Assembly (NCBI RefSeq): GCF_019704315.1 | Contig: NZ_AP024597.1 | Span: forward strand, 682,001-746,000 | Reading direction: 5' to 3' | DNA: 64,000 nucleotides | Origin: Stygiolobus caldivivus | GTDB lineage: Archaea > Thermoproteota > Thermoprotei_A > Sulfolobales > Sulfolobaceae | Translations under genes and position numbers: made by a program | Part shown: positions 17,357 through 26,808 of the stretch, piece by piece | Layout of the letters: every line of letters begins with the position of its first letter | Numbering within the stretch: position 1 is the stretch's first letter | Notes under the pieces: generated by a model | What the model was told of the DNA's origin: nothing | Databases searched by the model: none | The model's input: only the letters and a program-made list of their open reading frames with translations

Positions 17357-18209
17357 TTAGACCTTCCACCTCTTTTAATCTAGGGCCTAGAGCCCCTAAT
17401 TGTGTTGTTGAATAAGAAGCTATAATATTAGCTATCCTGACAGCCCTTTCTAAGTCGTATCCCTTCTCTAGGTACACTGCTAGTGCGGCATTAAATACAT
17501 CTCCGGCCCCTGTAGTATCAATAGGGTTAACCTTTATTGTGTCTACCCTTACTCTCTTATTCTTCATACCTATTAAAGCCCCGTTTTCTCCTAATGTTAT
17601 TATTACAGCCTTTTTTACTTTTTTTAATAATATGTCTATTCCGTAATTTATATCATCGGCTCCACTTATCTCCTTAAATTCAATTTCATTAGGTGTAAGT
17701 ATATCCACATGCTCTAGAATACTATAATCTGCTAATGATGCAGGAGCAGGGTTCAATATCCTGAGCCCATTAAATTCGCTTAGCGCCCTTTTTACAGTAT
17801 CTTCTCGAATTTCAAGTTGGGTTAACAATATATCTCCTTTTAGACTATCGTCTAAATCTTCAGGCATTAAGAGTATGTTAGCTCCTCTGTTTACTACGAT
17901 CATGTTTTGCCCGTGTCCGTTAACTAAGATATATGCAGAACCCGTCGGTGCATTCTTTATTTTCACGTATCCTACATCTATTCTTTCATCCTCCCAAAAA
18001 TCTATAGCTCTTCTACCATATTCATCATTACCTACTGACGCGATTAGACGTACTTTAGCCTCTAGTCTAGATGCAGATACTGCTTGGTTTGACCCTTTTC
18101 CACCATGATTTATATATACCTCTTTGGCTATTACTGTCTCGCCTTCCTCCGGGAATTTATCAACTTTTAGTATAAAATCAACGTTATAGCTACCAACTAC
18201 TGTGATCAC
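17340..18209 (-). CDS. PfkB-family sugar kinase (ribokinase-like)
   Basis: ATP-dependent kinase of the ribokinase family, 289 aa. 'VGSYNVDF', the first PfkB signature 'GGKGSNQAVSASRL' near residue 37, and the second signature 'DTTGAGDVFNAALAVYL' near 229 with the catalytic Asp are all present. The GGKGSNQA pattern is that of ribokinases more than of fructokinases or nucleoside kinases, though archaeal members can phosphorylate nucleosides. Start overlaps the thiD stop (ATGA), so the two kinases are coupled. Confidence 0.85.
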   Translation of the reverse strand: MITVVGSYNVDFILKVDKFPEEGETVIAKEVYINHGGKGSNQAVSASRLEAKVRLIASVGNDEYGRRAIDFWEDERIDVGYVKIKNAPTGSAYILVNGHGQNMIVVNRGANILLMPEDLDDSLKGDILLTQLEIREDTVKRALSEFNGLRILNPAPASLADYSILEHVDILTPNEIEFKEISGADDINYGIDILLKKVKKAVIITLGENGALIGMKNKRVRVDTIKVNPIDTTGAGDVFNAALAVYLEKGYDLERAVRIANIIASYSTTQLGALGPRLKEVEGLIEEEV

Positions 18210-19420
18210 TTTAACATCTCCCTTAGTTTGTTTATTAATTCTTCACAGCTATTTCCGGTCAAATAAGCCCTACCGTTTTCAAGTATGAGGTCTCCAGTCC
18301 TACCGCTAGTGGTTAACATTATTTTACCCTCTTCTCCTTTTTTCAACAAGCGATCGGACACCGTTAAAGACAGGACGATTTTCTTACCGTGCTTTTTGGC
18401 TATTTGTGACACCTTATTATCGATATTCACGAGTATGGGCCCATCTAGCTTAATTTTGTCCAAATACCTTATTATACCTCCTGCAAGGCTTGCGACATCA
18501 CCATAATCGGTCAGTACGGCAATGTTTGACTTGTCCTCCTCATCTAAAAAAGTAGTTAACAATTCTGGCTGGTTTTCCAACTCCCATAGACACTTCTCAG
18601 CAGTAAGTCTGGCGTTCTCTTTCTCTACTGTCCGTTCTATGGGGGCAAAAGGGTCAACGGGTCCGTGGCCTTTTCCTATTGAGAGCGAGAATTTAATACT
18701 TTCATTAACATAGTTCTTTGCGAGTCTTACGGCTGTTTCAAGGTTCTCTCCCTTCGCTAGGTAAGCCGTTATCGCAGCAGAAAAGACATCCCCACTACCG
18801 TGCGTATTTTCCGTCTTTATTTCTTCACCCTTTAGCTCGACCTCTTTTCCGTTAATTATCGCAATGTCTAGTCCACCTAGACTAGATCCCCCTTTAACTA
18901 CAACGTCTATCCCGTATTCCTCATAAATTTTCTTCGCTACTTTGGCTAAATCTTCTACGTTATTTATTTTCAACTGAGTAAGTTTCTCAGCTTCATACTT
19001 GTTAGGAGTGGTTAATATAGAGTGCTTCATTAAATCCTTTAATGCGTTTACTGTGTCCTCGGTTACTAGTTGGTCACCGCTCTTAGCTACCATTACCGGG
19101 TCAAGGACTAACTTTATAGAGTATTCCTTAACTTTCCTCTCTACTAACTTTACTATTGAGGAGTTTGAAAGCATCCCGGTTTTGGCATATTTAGGGTGTA
19201 GATCTCTCATTACAGTATCAAACTGAGCTTCAATGAAATCTAGAGGCACTTCTAATACCTTAGATACTCCTTGGGTGTTTTGGGCCGTCAAGCCGGTTAC
19301 AATTGTAGTGCCAAAAACACCTAATGAAGTAAATGTCTTTAGATCTGCCTGAAGGCCTGCTCCTCCTCCCGAATCGCTTCCAGCAATCGTCATTACGACC
19401 GTTCTTTCTCTACGTTCCAT
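18206..19420 (-). CDS. thiD: Hydroxymethylpyrimidine (phosphate) kinase ThiD with C-terminal extra domain
   Basis: Residues 1-265 are ThiD, which phosphorylates HMP and HMP-P for thiamine synthesis: 'TIAGSDSGGGAGLQADLKTF' near the start, 'DPVMVAKSG', 'TPNKYEAEKL' and 'THGSGDVFSAAITA' with the catalytic residues. Residues 270-404 form a second domain ('KSNIAVLTDYGDVASLAGGI', 'GKIMLTTSGRTGDLILENG'). In many archaea ThiD is fused to ThiN, a thiamine-phosphate synthase; this tail is shorter than the usual ThiN (about 180 residues) and I cannot confirm it is one. It heads a minus-strand operon. Confidence 0.88.
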   Translation of the reverse strand: MERRERTVVMTIAGSDSGGGAGLQADLKTFTSLGVFGTTIVTGLTAQNTQGVSKVLEVPLDFIEAQFDTVMRDLHPKYAKTGMLSNSSIVKLVERKVKEYSIKLVLDPVMVAKSGDQLVTEDTVNALKDLMKHSILTTPNKYEAEKLTQLKINNVEDLAKVAKKIYEEYGIDVVVKGGSSLGGLDIAIINGKEVELKGEEIKTENTHGSGDVFSAAITAYLAKGENLETAVRLAKNYVNESIKFSLSIGKGHGPVDPFAPIERTVEKENARLTAEKCLWELENQPELLTTFLDEEDKSNIAVLTDYGDVASLAGGIIRYLDKIKLDGPILVNIDNKVSQIAKKHGKKIVLSLTVSDRLLKKGEEGKIMLTTSGRTGDLILENGRAYLTGNSCEELINKLREMLK

Positions 19421-19466
19421 ATGATCTAAAGTTAAGCTTAATTTATAAAAATATGAGAAGTTTAAC

Positions 19467-20123
19467 TTATTTGCCCCTTTTAGAAGGGCACATTACATTA
19501 AAAATGCAGTAGCTACATTCCCAGCTATACCGGGGGGTCTTAACAGCCTTTATAGTTTCCTCAACTAGCCTGATAACTTCTATATCGTCTACCCTATCTG
19601 CAACTAGGTACTCAGTAACTCTATCAGGGGTTACATAGACTAGTATTCCCTCTAACGCGTCAAACAACCACAAATAGATCCTGAGTTGTTGCTTATGGTG
19701 TTCTAACGGGATCCCTTTATCCGCTCTAGCCGTCTTTATCTCTATCACAATCCTTTTATCTTTCTCTATTATAGCGTCTGCCCTCCCTTTTACCTTATAT
19801 GCTATTTGCCCCACTGTGACCTCCTTCTGCCCCTCTACTTCTATTTTAGCGCTAAACTTATCACTGAGAAATTTCTCTAACCCAGCGTGAACTAAGTCAC
19901 CTAGGACGGTTGCCGGTTTTACTTGCTCAGCCACTTGTAAATCTTTATATTTTTCTTCGAATTTCAACTTTAGTGGACACCTTACTAAGTCAGTAACGTA
20001 AAACGTATTTTCTTCTCTAACGTGTGTAGATGCCTCAGTCAGTTTGGAGCTAAAAAGCTCTTCCACTATCATTTCTATTACACCTCCGAGGTAATTTTCC
20101 CACTCCTCTCGGTTTTTATCCAT
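19467..20123 (-). CDS. Free-standing Cas4-type Fe-S nuclease
   Basis: A 218-residue PD-(D/E)XK exonuclease of the Cas4/Dna2 kind. His79 ('GDLVHAG'), Asp116 ('GRADA'), Glu128-x-Lys130 ('VIEIKT') and the QxxxY-like 'QQLRIY' (145-150) form the nuclease site; Cys49, 203, 206 and 212 ('WECSYCIFNVMC') fit the 4Fe-4S cluster. Established: the Sulfolobus Cas4 protein SSO0001 has this architecture. There is no cas gene or CRISPR array near, so a role in DNA repair or a distant CRISPR locus is inferred. Its start overlaps the glycosyltransferase by 46 nt. Confidence 0.87.
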   Translation of the reverse strand: MDKNREEWENYLGGVIEMIVEELFSSKLTEASTHVREENTFYVTDLVRCPLKLKFEEKYKDLQVAEQVKPATVLGDLVHAGLEKFLSDKFSAKIEVEGQKEVTVGQIAYKVKGRADAIIEKDKRIVIEIKTARADKGIPLEHHKQQLRIYLWLFDALEGILVYVTPDRVTEYLVADRVDDIEVIRLVEETIKAVKTPRYSWECSYCIFNVMCPSKRGK

Positions 20124-21262
20124 ACTCTTGGAGTCCTCATAACTTCTAGTATGATAGCGGTTAGATTCAGAATTACGACGAAGTTCATGTATATAAGTGA
20201 TAGTATAGAATAGTAGGATTCAATCAGGTGTTTCCTAGATATAGATATAGTTGATATAAAGGATATAAAAGAAGCAGTTGAAACAAAGGCTGCAGCTAAG
20301 ACAAATAAAGATGACGAATATATGAGCACTAGAGAGTAGTTGACGAGGTTCAAGACCATAAATAAAGGAGTACCGATAAGCAGGAACCCATCAATTAACC
20401 TCGGGTCTATCCTTTTTCCGTGGGGTATTTTTATACTGACTTCAAAGTGCCCTCGGTACCACCTAAGCCTCTGTTTTATCAACCACCTTAAACTCGATGG
20501 GACTTCACGCCATGCAATTATGGTCGGGTCGTATTTGATCTGGTAACCTTGAGATATTAAGGAGATACTTAAGTCAAGGTCCTCCGTTAGTGTAAATTCG
20601 TTCCACCCTCCTATCTTTTCTAGAGTTTCTTTCCTTATAAATGTGCAAGTACCTTCTAGCGGGACGAACAAGCCTAATCTAGCCCTACCTGCTATAGAAT
20701 ACTCATGAAAAAGTTCCTCTATACTGGCGAACCGCGTAATTATATTTTCCTTTATGTTTATCGGGATCAGTTTTCCTTGAACTGCAACTACTTCCTCTTT
20801 ATCAAACCAAATAGACGCTTGGTTAAGTACGTCCAACCGGGGGACTGTATCGGCATCAAAAATACCTATTATCTCGTTCTTAGCAAGTCTTAAGGCGGAA
20901 TTTAGTGCCCTACTTTTTCCATTAGGGACATTGGCACGGTCTAGTCTGATACACTTTATAAAGGACTGTGTATATATTTCTTCGTATTGTTTGCAAACTT
21001 CATATGTCTTATCTGTGGAACCGTCTTCTATTACTAGAATTTCATATTTTGATTTGTCATATTCTTGGTTAACTAGCCTGTCCAATAGCCTGGGGAGTAC
21101 TTTTTCCTCATTTTTAGCTGGGACAAGTAGAGAGAAGGACTTACCTGAATAATCTTTCTGTTTCACCGGGGTCCAAGTGAAACCATATATTGCTAAAAAT
21201 GAGTTATAGACGCTCCAACCTGAAACTAAGATACTGAATATGGCAATAATGTCATCTAGCAT
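20078..21262 (-). CDS. Membrane GT2 glycosyltransferase
   Basis: A processive-type GT2 enzyme of 394 aa. One N-terminal span (1-27), a GT-A domain with 'LLVPAKNEEKVLPRLL', 'VIEDGSTDKT', 'GIFDADTVP' (DxD), 'LTEDLDLSISL' and the acceptor motif 'KQRLRWYRGHFE' (Q/RxxRW), then about three C-terminal membrane spans. This layout fits enzymes that transfer sugars to lipids or build surface polysaccharides. The Cas4-type gene follows with a 46-nt overlap, an odd pairing without obvious functional sense. Confidence 0.88.
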   Translation of the reverse strand: MLDDIIAIFSILVSGWSVYNSFLAIYGFTWTPVKQKDYSGKSFSLLVPAKNEEKVLPRLLDRLVNQEYDKSKYEILVIEDGSTDKTYEVCKQYEEIYTQSFIKCIRLDRANVPNGKSRALNSALRLAKNEIIGIFDADTVPRLDVLNQASIWFDKEEVVAVQGKLIPINIKENIITRFASIEELFHEYSIAGRARLGLFVPLEGTCTFIRKETLEKIGGWNEFTLTEDLDLSISLISQGYQIKYDPTIIAWREVPSSLRWLIKQRLRWYRGHFEVSIKIPHGKRIDPRLIDGFLLIGTPLFMVLNLVNYSLVLIYSSSLFVLAAAFVSTASFISFISTISISRKHLIESYYSILSLIYMNFVVILNLTAIILEVMRTPRVWIKTERSGKITSEV

Positions 21263-21362
21263 TAATTAAACACTGTCATATCTCTTTTAAAATTCTTTTG
21301 TAAGGTAATACACAAGGTGAATAGCATATTAAAATACCGTAATGAGTACTCTTTTGTCTTAA

Positions 21363-21647
21363 GTGTTAAGTATTAATAATATAACTGATATGAAACAGAT
21401 GGTAAAAGATATATTAGGAGATTATGAAGTTAAGGGCGGATCGGTACAAGCTATTGGTAAGTTTATCGCGTTCGGATTAGATGACCCTTTTCACATAACG
21501 ACTGTATCAGGATTTACAATATACGGGATAGGGAAACTGATGGAGAGGAGGACTAATTATGGACTTAGGATGGCTCATAGGGACATTCAGGAGATAAAGA
21601 GATCACTAAGGGAAGCCCTCCTAGATATTACCACAATGAGATTTTAG
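21363..21647 (+). CDS. Small conserved-looking protein, unknown
   Basis: About 94 aa from GTG 21363, or 85 aa from the ATG at 21390. The content is amphipathic: 'DYEVKGGSVQAIGKFIAFGLDDPFHITTVSGFTIYGIGKLMERR' followed by a basic helix 'HRDIQEIKRSLREAL'. No family recognised. A TATA-like cATATTAAAATAcc centred near 21330 favours transcription starting close to the GTG. It is 22 bases before the UPF0282-type gene and probably shares its transcript. Confidence 0.68.
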   Translation: MLSINNITDMKQMVKDILGDYEVKGGSVQAIGKFIAFGLDDPFHITTVSGFTIYGIGKLMERRTNYGLRMAHRDIQEIKRSLREALLDITTMRF

Positions 21648-21669
21648 GTTCAAAAGATTAGGTTAAATT

Positions 21670-22596
21670 ATGGAGATTATACCACTAGCATTTGAAAGCC
21701 TGGGAGTACGGTCCCAGGCTACTCTTGTTGAGACTAAAGACATTAGAATTCTTATTGACCCAGCGGTCTCTTTAGCCCCGAGAAGATACGGGTTACCCCC
21801 ACACCAACTGGAAGTAGACCGCTTAACTGAACTGGCTACTAAGATTTATAACACAGCTAAAGACGTTGACGTTATAGTAGTCACACATTACCACTACGAT
21901 CACCATGACCCAGGTTATGTAATTCCCATAGATATTTACGAGAAAAAAGTAGTGTTTATAAAGGACCCGCAAAATAACATAAACCCTAGCCAGAAGTTCA
22001 GGCGAGCACCCCGGTTTTTGAAATCGTTAAAAGACAAGCCCAAGTCTATTCAAAACGCAGATGGGAAAGAAGTAAAGTTTGGCTCTACGTCGATTATTTT
22101 CTCTACTGCTGTTCCTCACGGTGCTGATGAGAGGCTCGGTTATGTAGTACAAGTTGCAATTAACGATAAAGATGGGACTGTGCTTTTTACCTCAGATATT
22201 GAAGGTGCGCCGAAGGAAGCCCATGTTAATTTTATAAATAAGGTTAAACCTAATTACCTAATTATAGATGGTCCTTTAAGTTATTTACTAGGTAGGGCGT
22301 TATCAAAAGAAGAACTTGAGGTAGAAATAAAGAACCTAGAAAGTATAGTCAAAAACGGCCTACAGTATGCAATTATTGACCACCACGTGTTACGGGACTT
22401 AAATTACGCAAACGTACTTAAACCGGTGAAAGAGGTAGCCAGTTCCGTAGGATGTAAGGTAATTACAGCTTCAGAGTACTTGTCCATAGAACCGATGATC
22501 TTGGAAGCCAGAAGAAGGGAACTGTTCCAAAAAGATAATAGACCTGCAAAAATACCTCGAAATTTAGCTAAACTCCTTACAGCGGGAGACTCGTAA
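21670..22596 (+). CDS. UPF0282-type metallo-beta-lactamase-fold protein
   Basis: A 308-residue MBL-fold hydrolase. '[20 protein letters not shown]' is characteristic of the archaeal UPF0282 group; '[14 protein letters not shown]' is the zinc motif, with 'AVPHGADER', 'FTSDIEG' and '[11 protein letters not shown]' giving later ligands. The biochemical role of the group is not known to me. It ends by overlapping the converging transporter gene by 20 nt. Confidence 0.88.
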   Translation: MEIIPLAFESLGVRSQATLVETKDIRILIDPAVSLAPRRYGLPPHQLEVDRLTELATKIYNTAKDVDVIVVTHYHYDHHDPGYVIPIDIYEKKVVFIKDPQNNINPSQKFRRAPRFLKSLKDKPKSIQNADGKEVKFGSTSIIFSTAVPHGADERLGYVVQVAINDKDGTVLFTSDIEGAPKEAHVNFINKVKPNYLIIDGPLSYLLGRALSKEELEVEIKNLESIVKNGLQYAIIDHHVLRDLNYANVLKPVKEVASSVGCKVITASEYLSIEPMILEARRRELFQKDNRPAKIPRNLAKLLTAGDS

Positions 22597-23308
22597 GGGG
22601 GAAGAAATGGGCCAGTATTAAACCGCCTGTATAACTCCCAGCCATAGCTAACAGCCCAGTTGCTATTTGTTCCAAAGCACCCCTAGATCTGCTTAACCCA
22701 GTATATTTAGACGCTAAGGAACCGAAAAATCCTAATGTGACAGTTATTAGTATTACAGAAGTTATAACCGAATAGCTAAACGGTATTTTTATAAATAGTG
22801 ACAACATGAACGGAAAGAGGGGTATTACAGAGCCTATAATAAGGTAAATAGACATTAGTAGGCCTAGTTTTACCGGATCTTCAAACTCATCAGGAAAGAG
22901 CTTTAACTCATGGATTAACATTTCGTGTAGCACTATGTTTTTATTTTTCATTAGTCTGTTTGATATTTCCTCAGCTTCTTCCTCAGGTAGTCCTTTCTCA
23001 AGGTAAAATTGTTTCAGTTCTTCCCTCTCTTTTTCTGGATAGTGTTCTATTTCATAGTTTTCTTTTTTTATTTCATTCTGTATAATTTGCATTCTGACTC
23101 TAGTAGATATATACTCTCCGATTCCCATAGAAAAAGCTTGTCCTATAGAAGCTATCAGACCGGTCACTAGTACGAGTAAGGGGTCTTGGGAATAACCCGC
23201 AGCACCTAACGCTATAGAACCCACTCCTATGAGTCCGTCCTGAATTCCGAAAACTCTGGTCCTAAACGTATCAGCCTCGTTCGTATAATGTATTACAGGT
23301 TCTTCCAT
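22577..23308 (-). CDS. VIT1/CCC1-family Fe/Mn transporter-like membrane protein
   Basis: A 243-residue membrane protein of the vacuolar iron transporter family. The first span begins with '[23 protein letters not shown]', the family signature; '[20 protein letters not shown]' starts the cytosolic metal-binding helical region rich in Glu (about 65-120), and three more spans follow. Such proteins export Fe2+ or Mn2+ from the cytosol or, in rubrerythrin-linked forms, handle iron and peroxide. Here no rubrerythrin domain is fused. Metal and direction are inferred. Confidence 0.85.
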   Translation of the reverse strand: MEEPVIHYTNEADTFRTRVFGIQDGLIGVGSIALGAAGYSQDPLLVLVTGLIASIGQAFSMGIGEYISTRVRMQIIQNEIKKENYEIEHYPEKEREELKQFYLEKGLPEEEAEEISNRLMKNKNIVLHEMLIHELKLFPDEFEDPVKLGLLMSIYLIIGSVIPLFPFMLSLFIKIPFSYSVITSVILITVTLGFFGSLASKYTGLSRSRGALEQIATGLLAMAGSYTGGLILAHFFPLTSLPL

Positions 23309-23371
23309 GAGTGGTTTATGGTATGAAAAAAATTTAAATGATTCTTGGATTACGAAAAGTCGTAACGAAAT

Positions 23372-23857
23372 TTATGTTGTTTTGACGATGTAACGCTCTC
23401 CTTCTTTAGAGAGGAAACCGGAATATATACCCCACTCAGCTAATATTATTTCTAAGTCATTATAGCCTGTAGGACTACTGTATGTAGTAATACCTTTTTC
23501 CTCTAGTTTTTCAAGGAGTTCCTCTACAGTAAATGCCTTAAGTTCTTTAGCTGTAGCAAATGGTTCTAGTCTATCAATAGACTCTCTTAATAGTTCCTTC
23601 CTTTTCTTTATATTTGCCTTTATAAAATCAAGGCCTTTATCTGTAATAATAATATCACCTTCTGCTAGATTAATAAACCCCATAGTATTTGCAGCATAGA
23701 GTATAGGCATTAATTCATCCATATCGACTTCCAATTCCTTCTCTAGGATGTAAATATCCACCTTACCGTCGAAGGTATTGTGTAAAGTGGTCAACAAACC
23801 CAATAGATCGGCCACTCTAGCGTCTGGGTGAATAACCTTATATGTACTTGTAACCAT
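23372..23857 (-). CDS. AAA-associated (ABC NitT/TauT C-terminal-like) domain protein
   Basis: A 161-residue helical, winged-helix-like protein. 'PDARVADLLGLLTTLHNTFDGKVDIYILEKELEVDMDELMPILYAANTMGFI' matches the AAA-associated domain often fused behind ATP-binding proteins of nitrate/sulfonate/taurine ABC systems, here encoded alone with no ABC gene near. The second half (85-161) may be another small helical module. A regulatory role is likely; the ligand is unknown. Confidence 0.75.
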   Translation of the reverse strand: MVTSTYKVIHPDARVADLLGLLTTLHNTFDGKVDIYILEKELEVDMDELMPILYAANTMGFINLAEGDIIITDKGLDFIKANIKKRKELLRESIDRLEPFATAKELKAFTVEELLEKLEEKGITTYSSPTGYNDLEIILAEWGIYSGFLSKEGERYIVKTT

Positions 23858-24027
23858 ACGTGATCATACCCAATACTTAATAAAAATTTATTCTCTAAGG
23901 AATTTTATAGATTAAAATGCTTATTTTTATATTACATCAATAATTCATTAAGATTTTTTCAGCCTTAAATAAGGTTTATGCCACCTTTACCGTTTGTCCC
24001 TACACTTTCATTTCAATCATTTTACCT

Positions 24028-24188
24028 CCAATCATGATTGAGTGTAGGGGGCTTAGCCCTCAACCACCCACTCGGCTTAACACTAGGTGGGTCATGGGAC
24101 CCCTTCGAGCCCAACGACACGGGGGCTCACATATCCGCAATCACCTTTTTGAGCATAGCCCACATCGGTACGAGGGGTTATTTTCGCT
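24028..24188 (-). mobile_element. Probable relic of an IS200/IS605 tnpB 3' end plus right-end hairpins
   Basis: A GC-rich island in AT-rich surroundings. Read on the minus strand, two frames together give fragments like the tail of crenarchaeal TnpB ('MWAMLKKVIADM', then after a stop 'APVSLGSKGSHDPPSVKPSGW'), broken by stops and frame shifts. Beyond it come two hairpins (ACCCAC/GTGGGT at 24066-24092 and GGGCT/AGCCC near 24050-24059) and an end 'CACTCAA' near 24034, resembling the right end of this IS class. No tnpA and no tnpB body remain. The assignment is from memory of the family's tail and is tentative. Confidence 0.4.
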
Positions 24189-24372
24189 ATAGAAATCTAA
24201 CATAAACAAATATAAAAAGGATTCAGTTCAGTGCTCTAAAGAGGTACGCCTAATATATTATTACCGACTAATTTAGACAAAAATAGCTTTACCAGTATGA
24301 TGAGCTAATTTTTTATCTTGTACTCAGATTGTGGGATATAGATCTATTTTAACTTATACAATTTAGAAGAAA

Positions 24373-24383
24373 AAATTTAATAT
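24373..24383 (+). promoter_or_regulatory. TATA box of the Fe-S protein gene
   Basis: AAATTTAATAT centred about 27 nt before the ATG at 24405, the spacing of a leaderless transcript. Confidence 0.55.
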
Positions 24384-24404
24384 GACCATATCTTATATAC
24401 CTCA

Positions 24405-26285
24405 ATGAACGAAGAGTTATTACTATCACAATTATCTCTTACAAGAAGAAGTTCTTCTTTACCTAAGCTAATTAAAGTAAATTCAACCACTGATTTATCT
24501 AAATTAAGAGGTATGGCAAGGTATGAATTTTCTAGGGGGATTGACGGAAACGAGATATTGGATTTAACAAGCCTAAGAGGAGTTGAAGACTTAGGCGATA
24601 AAATAAAAGTCTTGTCGGGGACACCGTGGAGAGATGTAATTAAATACAATCCTGAGACTTACGGTAATTTAGACTTTTCAGTGGGGGGTAGTGTATTTTT
24701 CGGTGATGCAGGGTTTGGGTTCAATGAGTTCGGGCTGATTAAAGACAGAGTAGAGGTTGAGGGATACCTTAACGGAATTAAATACACCGGAAAATATAAT
24801 GGAGGGATAATATACGCTGTATATATCAAAAAGGAGTCAAAACAATTGGCATATAAGGGTTATACATCAGACGACATAGATGCCGTATTATATAAACTAA
24901 AGAACTGGTTTACTTTGGGTTTTCCAGCGTTTAGAGATATTACAATTAATATTCAAGGGGGATTAGCTAAGCTGATAGTTTCTTATCCATCGATTAGGGA
25001 ACAGCTGTTATTAATGTATGTGTCTGACCTCCAGAAGGTAGACCCGATATATGAGGACTTGACACCTAGGCACAAGTATCAGTACTTTGGGACTACAGAC
25101 TTGAACGGGCTATTTCAGATAAAAGAGAACATAAAGAGAAGTGAGAGGACAATATTACGTTTCAGGGGGACTAGAGTATACTTCACGATCTATTCTAATA
25201 CACCTTTAAAATTTGCCGAAAATACGCCCTTAACTGCGTATTCAGATTCAGACGGACAGAATGACTTAAACGGCTGCGTTCTTTGCGGTCGGTGTGTTGA
25301 CGTATGTCCTTATGGTGAAATGATGGGTTCACCCGTATATACTCCCTTAGGACTATATGTCCTACAGCCCTTAGGATTTGCAGAGGGACTTGTGAATTGC
25401 CATATGTGTGGTAAATGCGTTGAGGTATGTCCCTCTAAACTTGATATACTTACTGACTTACGTAAGTATGCTAGATATGATAAGATAGACTTTGCACTCC
25501 CTGAAATAAGAGAGTTACCAGCTAGTTCAGTAATCGTTTTAACTCCTATAAGTAAAGGTCTTGAAGACAGGGCAATAAGGGCACTCCTTTATCTCCACTC
25601 AAAAGGTAAGAAAGTGGGTATAATTAGGCTGGACATTAATGTGATTGATTTACTGTTGGACAGAGCTGATTGGACGGCAGTTGCCAAGAAGTTAGAAAAC
25701 GTAAACGAAATTATTACAATTACCCCTGAGGAATACCACTACCTGCAAGCGTTGAAAAGGCTCAAAATACTTGATATAAATTTTGTAGAGGAATTAGTGC
25801 TTCCAGATACAGAAATAGAAGGCAAAGAGCTTCACATACCTTGTATGATTGGTATTAGAACTGAAAATGACGAGTTAAATAAGTGTAGCCTAGCTTTCTT
25901 ACAGTCTATCTCCAATAAAAGTGTAGAGAGTAAGGTATCTGCAAAATATACATTATGTCCTATTACCGCGAAGAAGTTAAATATTAAAACGCCTTTAGAT
26001 ACAATCTTTCCTACACTAAACCTTCAAGCACTTGAAAATACTATATCAAAGTTACATCAAGGAGAGGAAGACACTGAGCTAGTAGTTGATGATGCAAAAT
26101 GGTATGAAGGGATAGCGGAAGAGCTTTTTATAAAGGTTAATGAGAGGACTCTCTCTGCTCAACTAAACCGCTTTACTAAAGAAGAAATGTTATTACTATA
26201 CTTTTATATGGATAAATTTGAGAGCCTAAGTGATAAAGATAAAGAAATAATTACAAAGGAAATAACTAAACTTTTTAGCTCCTAA
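24405..26285 (+). CDS. Two-cluster Fe-S protein with a degenerate FAD-oxidase-like N-terminal half
   Basis: 626 aa. Residues 1-280 resemble an FAD-linked oxidase domain in layout ('[13 protein letters not shown]', '[22 protein letters not shown]'), but the usual glycine-rich FAD contacts are weak. Residues 291-301 and 332-342 are two ferredoxin motifs ('[11 protein letters not shown]' and '[11 protein letters not shown]'), and the rest looks like a GlcF-type C-terminal half in which the CCG motifs have been lost ('IPCMIG' and 'LCPITAKK' remain). It may be a derived GlcD-GlcF fusion, passing electrons without its own flavin. Function unknown; leaderless promoter. Confidence 0.75.
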   Translation: MNEELLLSQLSLTRRSSSLPKLIKVNSTTDLSKLRGMARYEFSRGIDGNEILDLTSLRGVEDLGDKIKVLSGTPWRDVIKYNPETYGNLDFSVGGSVFFGDAGFGFNEFGLIKDRVEVEGYLNGIKYTGKYNGGIIYAVYIKKESKQLAYKGYTSDDIDAVLYKLKNWFTLGFPAFRDITINIQGGLAKLIVSYPSIREQLLLMYVSDLQKVDPIYEDLTPRHKYQYFGTTDLNGLFQIKENIKRSERTILRFRGTRVYFTIYSNTPLKFAENTPLTAYSDSDGQNDLNGCVLCGRCVDVCPYGEMMGSPVYTPLGLYVLQPLGFAEGLVNCHMCGKCVEVCPSKLDILTDLRKYARYDKIDFALPEIRELPASSVIVLTPISKGLEDRAIRALLYLHSKGKKVGIIRLDINVIDLLLDRADWTAVAKKLENVNEIITITPEEYHYLQALKRLKILDINFVEELVLPDTEIEGKELHIPCMIGIRTENDELNKCSLAFLQSISNKSVESKVSAKYTLCPITAKKLNIKTPLDTIFPTLNLQALENTISKLHQGEEDTELVVDDAKWYEGIAEELFIKVNERTLSAQLNRFTKEEMLLLYFYMDKFESLSDKDKEIITKEITKLFSS

Positions 26286-26808
26286 CTAAGTATATTAAAT
26301 GTCCTACTTCTGGTAATATAAGTTCTTTCATTGCTAGTTTAACTGCGTCTGGTGATCCAGGTAATAAGTATATTATTTTCTTTTCTATTATACCTGCACT
26401 GGCTTTTGTAAGATAAGCCGCTGCACGTACTTTCTGGTCATCATAGCTTACATTTCTAAACACGTCAGAAAAACCTTCAATTTCTCTGTCAAATAGGGGC
26501 CTTATAGTTTCTACAGTCTGGTCTGAGGGGGTATATCCAGTCCCACCTGTGGACACTATTACATCTACCTTGGGGTCGTCTAGTGCCTCAGCAAAAGCCC
26601 TGAGTATCTTTATTTTATTATCTGGTACTAGCGAGTAACCTACCACAGAATATCCGCCCTCAATAATTAATTGCTTAATGGTATCTCCAGATTCATCTAT
26701 TACGGGTTCCCTTCTCGAGTACTTTTCATACCTCGAAGTGCTGACCGTTATCACGTAAAAGTTAATCTGCCTCGGTGCGTGTTCTCTGTGCTTCTCATGT
26801 GAGTGCAC
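26275..26808 (-). CDS. moaB: Molybdenum cofactor biosynthesis protein MoaB/MogA family
   Basis: A 177-residue molybdopterin-adenylyltransferase-like protein. The family motif '[19 protein letters not shown]' and the later '[19 protein letters not shown]' are present. In archaea MoaB adenylates molybdopterin before metal insertion, here for molybdenum or tungsten enzymes such as the two hydroxylases in this window. The N-terminus carries an extra '[13 protein letters not shown]' stretch rich in His. It starts directly after the nucleotidyltransferase stop, so the two are co-transcribed. Confidence 0.9.
   Translation of the reverse strand: MHSHEKHREHAPRQINFYVITVSTSRYEKYSRREPVIDESGDTIKQLIIEGGYSVVGYSLVPDNKIKILRAFAEALDDPKVDVIVSTGGTGYTPSDQTVETIRPLFDREIEGFSDVFRNVSYDDQKVRAAAYLTKASAGIIEKKIIYLLPGSPDAVKLAMKELILPEVGHLIYLVRS

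Larger units (their letters stand above)
23858..24404. other. Intergenic stretch of 547 bases
   Basis: The flanks (23858-24000 and 24190-24404) are AT-rich and show no credible gene. The middle (about 24028-24188) is markedly GC-richer and is described separately as an insertion-sequence relic. A TATA box for the downstream Fe-S protein lies at 24373-24383. A 'ATGATGA' near 24296 has no D box behind it. Confidence 0.7.

Noticed and set aside
24296-24340. ATGATGA as a second C/D sRNA
   Set aside because: No CTGA box follows at a suitable distance; only CTCAGA is seen.
23858-24404. SRP RNA or RNase P RNA in the GC-rich island
   Set aside because: Characteristic conserved segments of either RNA were not found; an insertion-sequence end fits better.
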